DNA from: Nissolia schottii
Lineage: Eukaryota > Streptophyta > Magnoliopsida > Fabales > Fabaceae
Length of the DNA: 64,000 nt
Assembly: GCA_003254905.1 (NCBI GenBank)
Contig: QANU01111780.1
Span: 456,677-520,676, forward strand
Reading direction: 5' to 3'
Part shown: one piece after another, positions 47,111 through 58,767 of the stretch
Layout: every line of letters begins with the position of its first letter
Position numbering within the stretch: position 1 is the first letter of the stretch
Translations under genes and position numbers: made by a program
Notes under the pieces: generated by a model
What the model saw: only the letters and a program-made list of their open reading frames with translations
Told to the model about the DNA's origin: nothing
Databases searched by the model: none

Positions 47111-49223
47111 GGATGGAAAATTAAGGCACACACAGCTATAGCTTTGCTTGCATTTCTATTTGTATTATGCTGTTATGCTATATGGTAGTATAGTCAAATA
47201 TTGTAACAGGAAAGTGGCTGCTGTAACCAGCTCAATATATTTGTTGACACATCAACATGTTGTTAATAATATCTACCGACAAAGTTCCTATTTAATTTTT
47301 TTCTATTCATAATTCACAACTCATTATTCACTCACCATAATTAATTGATGTTGATGTACTACTAGATAGAGTTTTTTTCCTTTGATCCCAATTTCAATTT
47401 CAAATGTTAATAAGACAGATCTCATACAAAACCGGGGCCGTACCATTATTTTTATTTTTTTTTAAAAAAGAAAATTATTATATATATATATATATTATTT
47501 TCCTTTTAGGATCATGAAATGTGTTCACAATTCAAGCTGCCGACTAAACCATGCGTGCGTTTCCTTATTTTAATTACTTATCTGTGTTTCCTTATTTTAT
47601 TTATAAAAAGGGAAATAATTTTTGTACTACTTGAAATGGGAAACATCCAAGGAAAAACAAAAGTATAAAGAGAAAATAGATTAATAAAGCACACAGTAGA
47701 GCCTCATACTAATGTGAATCGGTGATTAGGGATGTTTAGGATTTGAAGGGTTCAAAATATCATTACTTTCATAAAATGCATAACATATTTTTAACGTGGA
47801 AAAAAATGGCTAGACTAAACTAGTCTCTTAAAATTGAATGAGCTTAACTCAACCATAAAAGTTAATTCATGAAAAAAGAGTTGTTTAAATTGTTATAAAT
47901 GTTGCCTTTATCATATCCATGAGAAAATGTTAGACTTAATATGTCTTGCTCATATCCAAGACTACACGTATAGAATTTGAAGTTCGTATAATCGTAGGAT
48001 TGAATAAGATAAGAAACATAAGATAAATTTTAATATCATCTTAAAATTAAGTAGGTTCAACTCAACCCTAAAAACTAGCTCATGAGAAAAAGTTACTCAA
48101 GCTCTTATAAATGTTATCTTTGGTCATATTCCCAAGTAATGTAAGACTTAATACATCTCTCATCATGATTTGGAGTGTGAAGTGGGCATGATGAGCGAGT
48201 ATAATATCAAACACAAGATAGACTTTGACATCATCTTAAAATTGAGTGAGTGTAACTCAACCTCAAAAACTAGCTCATAGAAAATGATTGCCTCAAGCTC
48301 TTTTAAAAAGCTATCTTTGGTCATGTGTCTAAGTAATGTATCACTTGGTACCTGCCAAGTAAGTTTGATAGTTAGTTAGCAATAATAGCTTTATTTTTTT
48401 ATACACACACATATATATATTGAACTTCATGTACAAATCAAGTTGAGTTTGATTCATTCTGATCAATCAAATTTAGATTGTCTCTTTTATCTCTCAGATC
48501 TTTACCCCCTCTCTGTACAATGAAGCTCCTAGTGGAGCAAGTAAGAAAGAAAGAAAACTGAGGACAAACATGGATCAAATCTCTTATCCAAACTCATCAC
48601 CTCTTAATCACTTAAGAGGACTAGCTAGGAGAGATGTCACTTGAACTGAAGACAAGATGGGACATATTATGGCCTCTAATCATGTCTAAACTACCTTTAA
48701 AAGAGGTTGAGAGTCAACTTATACAAATACTAAATGTCTCATAATCAAGCAATGTTTATAATCATATTAACCATTTTTATAACTAGTCGTGGCCGCCACA
48801 AATGTAATGATCCTAAGTAGAATAATCCTAAACGTGGGACGTAGGATCCACAAGTGACTCGAAGAAGCCCTCAAAAGTCAAATTTGACCATTTGAGGTCT
48901 AATGACAACACATTGGCGCCTTTGGAGTTTGAGGTATCAAGATCCGACATTGGGTATGACGATCAAATCTGGGTTTCCTAAGTTATGATCTCGAATCCTT
49001 AACCCATCCTCCTTGGTAGGTCTGAGGTGGTGACTTTGGAGCTGAGGTCCAAGATGAGTATTTCCTTTGAAAATCCACCCAACTCAATGAAACTGACAAT
49101 AGGTCGGTCAGGTTTTCCTTTTTCGAACACGACACCCAACTTAACTCGACTCGACCATTCGTAGTTCAGGTCAGTCGAGTCAGCAGGTGCTTGATCTAAA
49201 AAGATGAAGAAGAATGAGGAAGA
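46222..49223. other. Intergenic stretch, repeat-rich, no gene recognised
   Basis: Contains the ~200-bp triplicated repeat (separate entry), (AT)n at 47070-47106, and scattered TC/GA runs. No domain-bearing open frame was found. Confidence 0.55.
47815..48350. repeat. Three tandem copies of a ~200-bp unit
   Basis: Anchor TTAAAATT(G/A)A at 47828, 48041 and 48236 (spacings 213 and 195). Each is followed by a CAACTCAACC-type motif, an ACTAGCTCATGA-type motif, TTATAAATGTT or its equivalent, and TC.CATATCC. The sequence is typical of a dispersed legume repeat present here as a degenerate tandem array. Confidence 0.8.
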
Positions 49224-50444
49224 TGTAATACCTTAGGTTTTAAGAATTCTTGATATGTATGGCGTAGGACCCACAGTACCATAATGGGAAGTTTTGGGGT
49301 CCCAAAACCTTGTTTAGTATCTCCTCAGTGTCATAGTACTGGGAGCGCCATAATGCTAATTCAGCGTTGGGCACTACAACGCCAGTACAATGCCATAGCA
49401 CTGGTAGTGAATTCCAGGCCCCACATTGGTTGATGTTTTTTGTTGGAGAGTGGTAGCTCCCCTATAAATACACCCCTTATGGTGTGTTGTCCTACATCCC
49501 TTGGAATTTCTAAAATTTTGAGAGTTCGTCTAGTACTAGTAAGAGTCCAACCAAAAGTGAATTTTAGATAATTTTAGGATTGTGTCGAGCTTGTAGAAAA
49601 GCATTTCCCTCACTTCAATAAGTCATTCTCTCTTGTTTTAGTGGTGGCTGCCTTGGCAACAATGTTATAGTGTCAGTGGGGTGCCATGGCGTCGTAGCGC
49701 TTAAAGCATTGCTCTGACAGTGTCAATAGTAGCTTCAGTTCTTGTTCTTACGATGGGTCATCAGTTGGCTTCTTTAGGTGCCAACACTACTCCATTAGAA
49801 TCTCCCGGTGTTAGTATTCAGTTGTCGGCAGCTCTAGGTGGGTGGAGGTCCTTGTTCTTTAAACAGTTCAAATATGCACTATTGTTTAGAGTCATATGTA
49901 TTATTTGTTGTTTTCATGCTTTGACTATTTAGAATTGTTGTTAGTTATTTATGTGCTAGTAGACATAGGCTCAGATTATATGTTTGAAGGCTCAGATTAT
50001 ATGTTTGGAGACTAAGTGCCTAGAGATGCATGCTATGTAGGTTATTGATCAAATAGGTGCATTATATGTTAAGTAGTGTAGACAAATTAAATATAATGTA
50101 TGATTAGCCATGATGAGTATCTTAGTTAGATAACTCATATATAATAGCTCAATGGAGAACTCATACACGGTAATCGACATAATTAGTAAATAGTATAACA
50201 AGCAAAATTTAGAATAACAGATAAAATAGTAACTCTAGTTTGATAATCAAAATGGGCAATTAAAAAACCAACATGTTAAGCAAACTTAGATAAATCAGTA
50301 TGGTGTGTTGACTGGACTGGTACATGCACATGTATGTTGCTATATGACTATGGGGACGATTAGTTAGATAGTAGGATCATATAACTTAGTAACCAAACTA
50401 TTTAAATAAATGGATCAACAAGAACATGGTAGTTAGATACTAAG

Positions 50445-52624
50445 TGTAATGTCCCGTCGTAACTTTAAGTTGTTTCCTGCATGATTTTGTTGTCTTTTCG
50501 TGTTTTGAGGTTTTTTGAGAGCCTTTGGCAAGTCTTGGAACCAAAAGATTTGAGTTTGGAGTGTTATAAATGGGAATAATGTGGCTCCAGGGAATTTCAA
50601 TCAATTGCATATATGTTGCAATCAATTGTACGCGTTCAAGAGGGTAAGCAATCGATTCTTTGCCTATACAATCAATTACCTAAGGTTTTAGGGAGTATTC
50701 AATCAATTGTCTCTTGTTTGACAATCGATTGTTCTATAATTTCTACATTTTAAAACACATGAGAGGCTCATATTTACTTGAGTCTCTCTCTCTAACACTC
50801 ACTTTCTCTTTGTTCTCTTTATAACTCTGAAACGCTAACCCCAAATCCTTCCTAAACCTTTCAAATCAATCAAAATCTCTTCAAATATTTCACTCCCTCA
50901 TCATCATCATCAGCATCATCCCTTATCATTTCTCTTTCTAGAATCTCGATTAGAGGTCTCTTGGTGCTTTTGGTGGTGACCCAAGAATCCCATCCGAATT
51001 TCCTCTTCCATTTGGTCTTAAAGGGTAAGTTTCTAGCTTAAATATCTTGTTTGTGTTGTTGGTGAGTTGCTTGATTTTTCAAACCTATAGGTAAATTGTT
51101 TGGAACCCTAGGTTGAGATTTTGGGATTTTTGTAATTTGGGTTAAATTGGTTCTAACCCCATGATAACCATTGTGTTGATGATAGCATTGGGAGCCTCCG
51201 ACAAAGTTCCTTAAGCTGCTCCGTAGATTCAACTTTCAACCTCTTTGAGGCTTATTGTAAGTAGTTAGTTGTAATTGTACTTTATTTTCTTATATTAATG
51301 TGTGCGCTTGTGTATGTGAATTGAAAATGTGTTTTTGGAAGTGTTGTAAGAATTAGATTAGTTCTTTTGAGAAATTGAAGGTTGTTGAGGCCTTCAGGCA
51401 TTTTGGAAAGAAATGTGAACTGCATGCTTTTTGAAAGAGAAATCTTTTATGAACTAACACATGGGTCAAGATCTAATAGTACTTATTGCATGAAAATCAT
51501 TTTTTTGCATATTAGTTTACATTGAGAATGTGTTTTTTCGTTATGGGAACAAATGCTTTGGGCTTGAGATGCCGAGAAAAGAAAGTTTGGGTTGGTTTTG
51601 GTTTATAAATAGATTCTGTCTGAATTGGTTGTGAGGAGATTTTGGAAACGGAGAATAGGGTTCCCTTGTGCTAATGCACAACTATTTTATGTTGGTTGAG
51701 AGGAAAATGATTTCTATTCTATTTCAGGATTGTGAGTGAATTCTTGTCAGGAATTGTGGCTAACGGTAATAGGTGTTGGACTTAGTGCACCTTGACTTAC
51801 GCCCTAACTAGTAAGGGTTATAATTATACTAGTTCTATTTATCAGGCATAGGTTGTCTGTTACTGTATACTAGACTGAGGTATGTGATTGTTTACTAGTC
51901 TTCATACCAAAATGGGGTGTTGGCTATGATCGAATATCGAGCCTCGCCTCCAAGGGGAGACATTGCTAGTGAATGTTGCCTGACGTTGATGAACATTATG
52001 TGGCTTTGGATAAATGAAGAATCATTATATAAAGAAATATATTTTCCTTTATAAATCATTTATGTGGATTTTTTGGGATAACTGTTTTACCGCATATGCA
52101 TGGTCTTTTACTTGTCCCTTGTGTGTTAGGATTACGTCTACTTACCACTGAATTTCTAAACCCACTCTTTCATTGTTTCCCCTTTTTTAGATATGGGCAT
52201 TAATTCAAGTCTCTTTCTTCCCACATTCTAGGTTGCTGAGGATTTCTGTTGGTGAGCTCAACTGCTTTGGGCCCTTTTGTTATTATTTATTTGTATTATG
52301 TTTTAGAAGTGCTCTAATTAACCCACAGGCAGAATCTGATCGATTCATGCTTCCGTATTTTGTTATTTGTATGTTGTGGATTTAACCATGTAAATTGGAA
52401 CTTATTTTGGATCTATAAAACTTATATATGTATTTTTTAGTGAACTTTGAATTTATAAATGGATTTTTTGGTTTATTTTGTTGGTTGCAGGTGTTGTGTT
52501 CCTTGTTTAGGGTTAGCCTACAAACAAAGAAAACTCCGCTTGTTTTCCTAAAAATCTATGTGTAAGGCTTGCTAGGGGTCGTGGTCTGCTATGCGCCAGC
52601 CACAACTCCGGTTGGGTCGTGACA
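50445..52624. mobile_element. Solo LTR, 2.18 kb, with CTAAG target duplication
   Basis: Starts TGTAATGTCCCGTC and ends GGTTGGGTCGTGACA, flanked on both sides by CTAAG (50440-50444 and 52625-52629). TG...CA ends plus a 5-bp duplication are the hallmark of an LTR insertion. No internal region, PBS or PPT is seen, so it is most likely a solo LTR left by recombination. It carries an ordered palindrome array near its start (50598-50750). Family not assigned; its long LTR suggests Ty3-gypsy. Confidence 0.8.
50598..50750. repeat. Three ~51-bp units, each with two CAATC(A/G)ATTG palindromes
   Basis: Palindromic decamers or near-matches start at 50598, 50619, 50649, 50669, 50700 and 50722. The first members of each pair are exactly 51 bp apart and the partners are 20-22 bp downstream. 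Units 1 and 2 also share a GTTnnAnGGG-like tail. Confidence 0.8.
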
Positions 52625-52984
52625 CTAAGTCAGAAAAGTAGAAAGATAAAATGCAGGCATATTAGTTTGCTAGCTTTTGATGTGTAATAACTGGACTAAT
52701 GGTGATTTATGATTCATATGTGATTGTTATTGCATGATTATGATTGTGATGTGACCCGAGTTTAGCATACTCAATAAGGTCTATTCATGCGAATAAGTTT
52801 AGTGTACCCTGAGTTTCAATTCAACCACATGATTTTAACGTACTTGGAGATTCAATTTGGTTGCATGGGTTTAGTGTATCCATGAGCCTCAAAAACTTAT
52901 GCGACAGGGAACTACTCTCGGTGTAACAAGTCCTTCCTTGACTGAGGTTGAGAACCAGTCTTTTTCAACCACTCCGATGGACGT

Positions 52985-54154
52985 TGTCACGACCAAGAAA
53001 AAAAAGAAGGGGAAAGCCAGTGCGCTGTAGTGCCCAGGGAGCGCTGCAGTGGCACTAGAATTAGTCTTACATCGAATGCAGTAATAGAAAGGAGTCTCCT
53101 CTTCCCCCTTTATATAGAAGCTTCCCATGGCTATTTAGACTTGCTAATTCGCTCAAGAGCTTGAAATGTCCTACTTTTGTGAGACTTTTCGCTCCAGTTA
53201 TTTTTATTTCTTTTATCCCTCTTGTTTTCAGTTCATGGCGAAGCAGTGCCTTTACGTGGGGTGTCATGAGCTCCCAGCTTAGTGCTCCTTAGCGGTTAGC
53301 CATTTTAAGGTAAGTGACTTTCTTCACGATCTATTTTAGACCATGTATTTATTTTATATTTATTCTATTTATGCATGTTTTATGAAATCCTAAGAGGTAG
53401 AACTTAGTATTTTATTTTATGTATCTATAAAGTTAGTTATTATTGAGAATTCTTTCATTTAATTTGTTATTTTCTTATAATTATCTATTTAGAAACTCAT
53501 TATTTATGAAGTAGATATTTACAAAGCTATTTTAGAATTACATGGGACCACCTATTTTATTGCATTAAATAAAGTCATGTTGCATGTGTATGATTAATAT
53601 TAAGTGATATAGATATTTATATTGTTTGGTTAAACATTTAACGATAGATTATGGTTAAAGGAAGATTCTGGTGGGAGAAGATTTCTATTAAGGAAAGGTT
53701 ATGGCTATGATAAGACTTGGTATTTAAGTTGTCTATTGTGACGCACCTCTCTTACCTGAAAACCTCCCTAAGCATGGAATCTTAGTCTACCTATATTTTT
53801 CAAGATAAAACATTTAATAAATATTAAGTCATGTTATGCTATCAGTATCAGTTAAAGGATTATGTTATGATGATCATGTTGTGTTATGGGAGTTATATCT
53901 AGGATAGAATTGTAAGTCAGAGACAACCTACGTTGACCTTGATATACCTTGTACGATTGTAAGATAGAATAGGATTTATGTAGATTTAGGGCAAGACTGT
54001 AAAACCCGAACATGGCAGCTCGTGATGCCCGATGTCACATGTAGATTAGGACAAGATTGTAAAGCTCAGACATTTCAAGTACAACTAAATCGTAATGCTC
54101 GGAATGTCAATCTAGAGAACTCCCTACTTGCTTATCTTCTTAAATGTTTTTAAA

Positions 54155-54193
<39 letters not shown>

Positions 54194-54568
54194 ATTATTA
54201 TTATNCTTTTCTAGATACCGTTGACGAAGACACGCCACTCTTTTAGTAGATCTCAGCAATTTGGACTCGTGGTGAGCTTCACGTTGTCATTAAGTATTCT
54301 TCAGTTGTTTTATTATTAGGATATTTTATATTAATGTCAGTCTATAGAGTGCTCCAGTGGACTATAAGTAGGGTGTAACATTTTTGGATTATATATATTT
54401 CGTATCTTGGAAAGGATCCTATTTTATTTATATTATGATGTTTAGTTTTATTTAAAAATGTTTCCTCTTTATTTATAAAAGTTGCGCATTTTCATGATTA
54501 GCACCTTAGAAGGCTTCGTAAGGGAACTAGTCCCTTACGTGCCGGTGACGATTTCTAGGATCGTTACA
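52985..54568. mobile_element. Second solo LTR, 1.58 kb
   Basis: Starts TGTCACGACCAAG and ends GGATCGTTACA, flanked by GACGT (52980-52984) and AACGT (54569-54573), a 4/5 target duplication. TATA-like CTTTATATAG near 53108 and an (ATT)n run with an N at 54205 lie inside. No coding region. Its start resembles the reverse complement of the end of the neighbouring solo LTR, suggesting related families. Confidence 0.7.
54158..54205. repeat. (ATT)n microsatellite ending in N
   Basis: About fifteen ATT units with one interruption; the N at 54205 suggests uncertain length. Confidence 0.9.
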
Positions 54569-54938
54569 AACGTGGAAAAATTTAGTTATTAGTAGCTCGT
54601 GTGACATATCAGTTTAGTTATCAGTGATATGAGTGACACTGCAATTCAGTTTGCAAGTTGTATTGAGCACCATAAGGCCTCTACCTAGCATATATCAATA
54701 ACAATATGTTTGTATTTTAGTATTTACATGTGTGTGTATTGTGTAAGTATCAGCTCAGTGCTTGTAGAATTGTTGCTTATAGTTTTGTGATATGATATGT
54801 GGTGTTGTGGTACTCATTCACTGAGTGATGAACTCACCTATCATCTACTTGTTTCAGATCATTCTTCATTTCAATCAATGTGCCCTCAATCTTCAATGGG
54901 GCCTAATAGTAGTAGTCTTTAAGTTGACTTAATCATTT

Positions 54939-55196
54939 GCGTCCCGAGACAAAAAAAATACAGAGATGCAAGGACAATAGAGATGCGTCTCTTACGTCCT
55001 TCCATTTTGGACATATGGCAGAGACGCATCTCTTACGTCCCAGACATCTCTTCTATATTTTTTTTCTTTTTTAGATGTATAAAAATTGGTTAAAATTTTA
55101 TCTTAAGACAAAGATAATTTTATATTTTATGTTTTCGTCTCCTTCTTCAAACATATGTTTGTCCCCATTGTCTCTGTATTTTCTATCCCAAGACGC
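54939..55196. mobile_element. MITE with ~35-bp imperfect terminal inverted repeats
   Basis: GCGTCCCGAGACA at the left is matched by inverted TATCCCAAGACGC at the right; ATACAGAGA and AGGACA/GGGGACA also pair. The true ends may extend a few bases (right flank GCTTACCAAACATTGCC). Inside are AGAGATGCGTCTCT and its reverse complement AGAGACGCATCTCT, both followed by TACGTCC. Confidence 0.65.
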
Positions 55197-55256
55197 TTAC
55201 CAAACATTGCCTTAAAGTACTCCATTATGATACAGGCAGAATCCTCAATGTCACAC

Positions 55257-58200
55257 GTTATCAGATATCAGTTATTCACAACTTTATTAATGTATGAGCT
55301 CAATAAATAAGTTTTATTAATACAAGTTATTTATGCTTTGTTAACTAAAATGTTTTTATGAATATACGTCATGTGAGCTAGTGACACATAAGTTGTCGCT
55401 ACCTTAGTCATATAATTTTAGAAACTAAGTCAACCCAAATAAATGCAATACAAGATAATCCAGGTCGTCTCACAAGGAAACAAATTAATCAATTATAATA
55501 AAATCGGGGTTTGGTTGCAGATTAATGGATTTAATTCAATAATAATAAGAAATATCTTGCACACAGTTCTTCACAGATTAAAGATTAATTATCATCGGTT
55601 CTATAATCGTCCATAAAAGTGTTGCTATTTATTAACCAGAGATCTTCGACTAACATGCAATTCACTTATGGAGATCACGATTGCATTTTCCTAGGAATTA
55701 ACTAGTACAAGCATTAGCAACCAAGATCTCGGTCTTAATTACCTATACTAATTTCACAAATAATTGCACAACTTAATTTAATCAGATTAATTCTTAATTT
55801 CCTTTACTGGCTTGGATACTTTTAATTAATCAATTCGAATTACCAATCCCAAAAAATCCTAATTCAATAAATCCAACAATCGTCAAAATTCATTAATTTA
55901 GAATTATTTCTAACTAACAACATGCAATCACTATATTATTAATTAGAAAAGAAGAAGGAAGAATTATGGACATACATTAAGCACAAAAATCTCAATTTAA
56001 TCCTAATCTTAGAATTATTACATGTAAAGTATTAACAAACTATTCCTTCAAGGATGAAGGATGCAAACTCATAAATTAAATAAAAGAAGGTAGAAAGTGA
56101 ATGGAGAATTAAGGGCATGTTTGGAATAAAATAAGATGGAAAATGATTTGATTTGCAAATCAATTCTCACGTTTAGTATCTTAAAAAAAAGAATTAATTT
56201 GATTTCTTAAATCCATGAAAACTCTTAAGTTGCTTACATTAGAAATCCTTTCACTTTTGTAAGGAGTTGCTTGGAATTGAATTCATTTTAACATAAAGAC
56301 TATTTTACCCTATTCAGCTAACTAAATTTATAAACTCTAACATATTCATCAAATCAAACTTATTAAATCTTATTATTATAAAAGACTATTTTACTCCTAT
56401 TTTCTTTCAAAAGATTTTTTTCCAAAAATATTTGTTTAAAAAAAACATTACCAAAAATATTTTTTCCCAAAAATTTCCAAAAATGATTTTTTTCTAAAAA
56501 GATAATTTTTTTCAAAAAAATTTCTAAACAATTATTTTTGGAAAAAAATATATATTTAAAAAACTTTTTCAAAAAAATAATAAAATAAAAAATTACATTA
56601 ATTCTAAAAAAATTAAAATGCTAAAAAATATATAGAATAATTAATTAATACACAAATAAAAATAAATATTATTATTAATCAACATAACCAAAATACATTA
56701 ATTCAAAACACATACCATATTCTTTATTACAAATATCATAAAACCTTACATTATTCCATACCCTACAACTAGTAAATAAAATCTTAACATTATTAATATT
56801 GTCAGAGACTTGGTCATCTGCTTGCATCTTCTGGTAGCAGAGGATTTTCTTCCTTACGAATTTGACAAGTAAATAAAACATAATTCAATTTTTATGGTAA
56901 ACATTACATTATTATTGCTAGAGACTCGGTCATTTGCTGGCAGAGGATTCTTTACCGTTGTATACCTGATCATCTTTGGCAATGAATAATTGTTTACTAT
57001 GAGATCCAAGGTAGAACCCTAGAACTAATAAACCCAAATTTGATGATGCCAGACCTTCTATTGGCGGAGAATGATTCCCTTCCTTAACATCCAAACCATA
57101 AATCATTTCTAAGAGAGCAATTCGACTTTCGAGATCATCCATAAACGGTGACCATGACTGTGAGGGAGGGACCTCTGAACGTGGAAGTGGAGGTCCACAG
57201 GAGGCCTACTTTTGTCTATCATATCCTAAAAAATGTAAATATATAAGTTAGTAAAATATTAATACCCGTTATGAACATACTCTTAAATGACTGAAATTCT
57301 AAAACCTAACACAAATCCTAAGTATACCCAAGTTAACTTAAACCTAACACGAATACTAAATATACTCAAGTTAACATAAACCTAACACAAATTCTATGTA
57401 TATCATTTATGAAAATACGCATAAATCATAGATCAAATATAACAATAACAATTTCAAAACACAATCAATCCAATTTAGTTAAAATCAAATCAAATAAAAA
57501 AGACAAGGAAAATATTAATGGTGGCTAGGGCGTGGTAACGGTGGCTAGTGGTAGGGGCATGAACAATGGCAGGGGCGTGGCAACGACAGTGGTAGGAGTG
57601 GGGCAGCCGGTGGCAGAGGTGTGGGTTGTGGTAGGGGTGTAGGGCCGTGTCGGATTCAGCTGTAGTGGAGTGTGGCGGTGGTGGGGCGTGGGGGCAGTAG
57701 TAGGCCGTGGCAAAAATAGGAAGGCATGGGCGTGGGGCCATAGCAGGTTACGAGAGTAGGTGGTAGAGGGGAGAGAGTGGGAGGTGAAAAGAGTATGGAA
57801 AATGAAGAAGAAAAGGAGAGTTGTGTATTTAAGGACACAATGAGCATTATCGGCGAATAAATCTACTGGTAAACTTTCAAAATCCACTGGTAATGTCAAA
57901 AAATGAAACGCATCATTTCATTTGGGCAAGAAATTTCCCGCTCAATGGAAATCAAATACCAGCGAATAAATTCGCCGGTAGTATTACCAATGCACCAGTA
58001 AGAACTAAATCCTAAACCTTAACGTTAAATGAATACCTATAGCAATTAAATGAAACCTCATCAACAGGAAAAAAATAATGTCATATTAATAAGCAATTAC
58101 ACGTATCTATGTTGTCTAAAATTGTCTATGCACATTTTTATCAACCTTTTACACATAAACTAATAATTTCGCAAAATCATATATTATAGTACAAGAATTA

Positions 58201-58743
58201 TAAATGATTAATGTACATACATGTTAGTCATAAAAAATGCATCATCGATTTGAGTGTGCATAATAATCAATTATTAATTTACTCATCATAATCATTAATT
58301 AATTTGTATGATAAACTCTAAAACCTAACTAAACATTAAAACGCGGAAACCTATTTTGTTTGGGTCTATATATATTTACATACACGGTTCTCAAATGAAT
58401 TCGTTAGTCCGATTGATTGTATCATAATCTTTTAGTGGTATGCTTATGTTGTTATTGTTTATTAAATAAGATAAATAAGAAATTTAATAAATCTGAACTT
58501 CCAAACCCTAAACCCTAAATTTGTTAACAAAATTACTTGTTACCGACGGATATATCCGCCGATAAATGTGTTCATGATTTTTTAAGTTATTTAATAACGG
58601 TAATATGTAGGCACCACTTAGCGCCACATTTTTCTAGTGAATATTATGACAGATAAATTATTTTTCAGTAACCATGAGCTTCTATGTCAATATGCAAAAG
58701 GTATTTATCGACGGATAACATACTTAAAATTCAACGGTAGAAA
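55257..58743. other. Intergenic stretch, no gene recognised
   Basis: AT-rich. 57500-57740 is GTGG-rich low complexity giving spurious His/Pro/Thr-rich minus-strand frames. The minus-strand frame at 56930-57142 (MDDLESRIALLEMIYGLDV...) has a coiled-coil look but no family I recognise. From about 57850 to 58740, motifs such as ACTGGTAA, GCCGGTAGTA, TACCGACGGATA and CGACGGATAA look like subterminal repeats of the CACTA-type end at 58760. Confidence 0.5.
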
Positions 58744-58760
58744 GCAATTTTCTAGTAGTG
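58744..58760. mobile_element. Terminus of a non-autonomous CACTA element
   Basis: GCAATTTTCTAGTAGTG is the inverted form of CACTACTAGAAAATTGC, a common CACTA terminal sequence. Subterminal motifs lie to its left; the opposite terminus was not found. The next element starts 8 bp away. Confidence 0.65.
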
Positions 58761-58767
58761 TCTGATT

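Larger units (their letters stand above)
49224..55256 (+). mobile_element. Older LTR-like sequence hosting nested insertions (limits uncertain)
   Basis: Read across the two solo LTRs inside it, the host sequence has LTR-like texture: TGTAATACC start, CCTATAAATAC TATA-like box at 49461-49471, and CATTCACTGAGTGATGAACTC with a TCATCTACTTGTTTCAG stretch near 54830-54860 that resembles LTR R/U5 sequence. The proposed end (...AATGTCACA) and start do not share a target-site duplication, so extent and class are guesses. Confidence 0.35.

Noticed and set aside
52889..53267. Two minus-strand frames near the start of the second solo LTR
   Set aside because: They cross the LTR boundary at 52985 and show no domain.
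56930..57142. Minus-strand 70-codon frame starting MDDLESRIALLEMI
   Set aside because: A coiled-coil flavour but no identifiable family; it may be a piece of a CACTA-encoded protein, which is not enough to call.
57490..57899. His/Pro/Thr-rich minus-strand frames
   Set aside because: GTGG-type low-complexity sequence within probable transposon DNA; all three overlapping frames look equally 'coding'.
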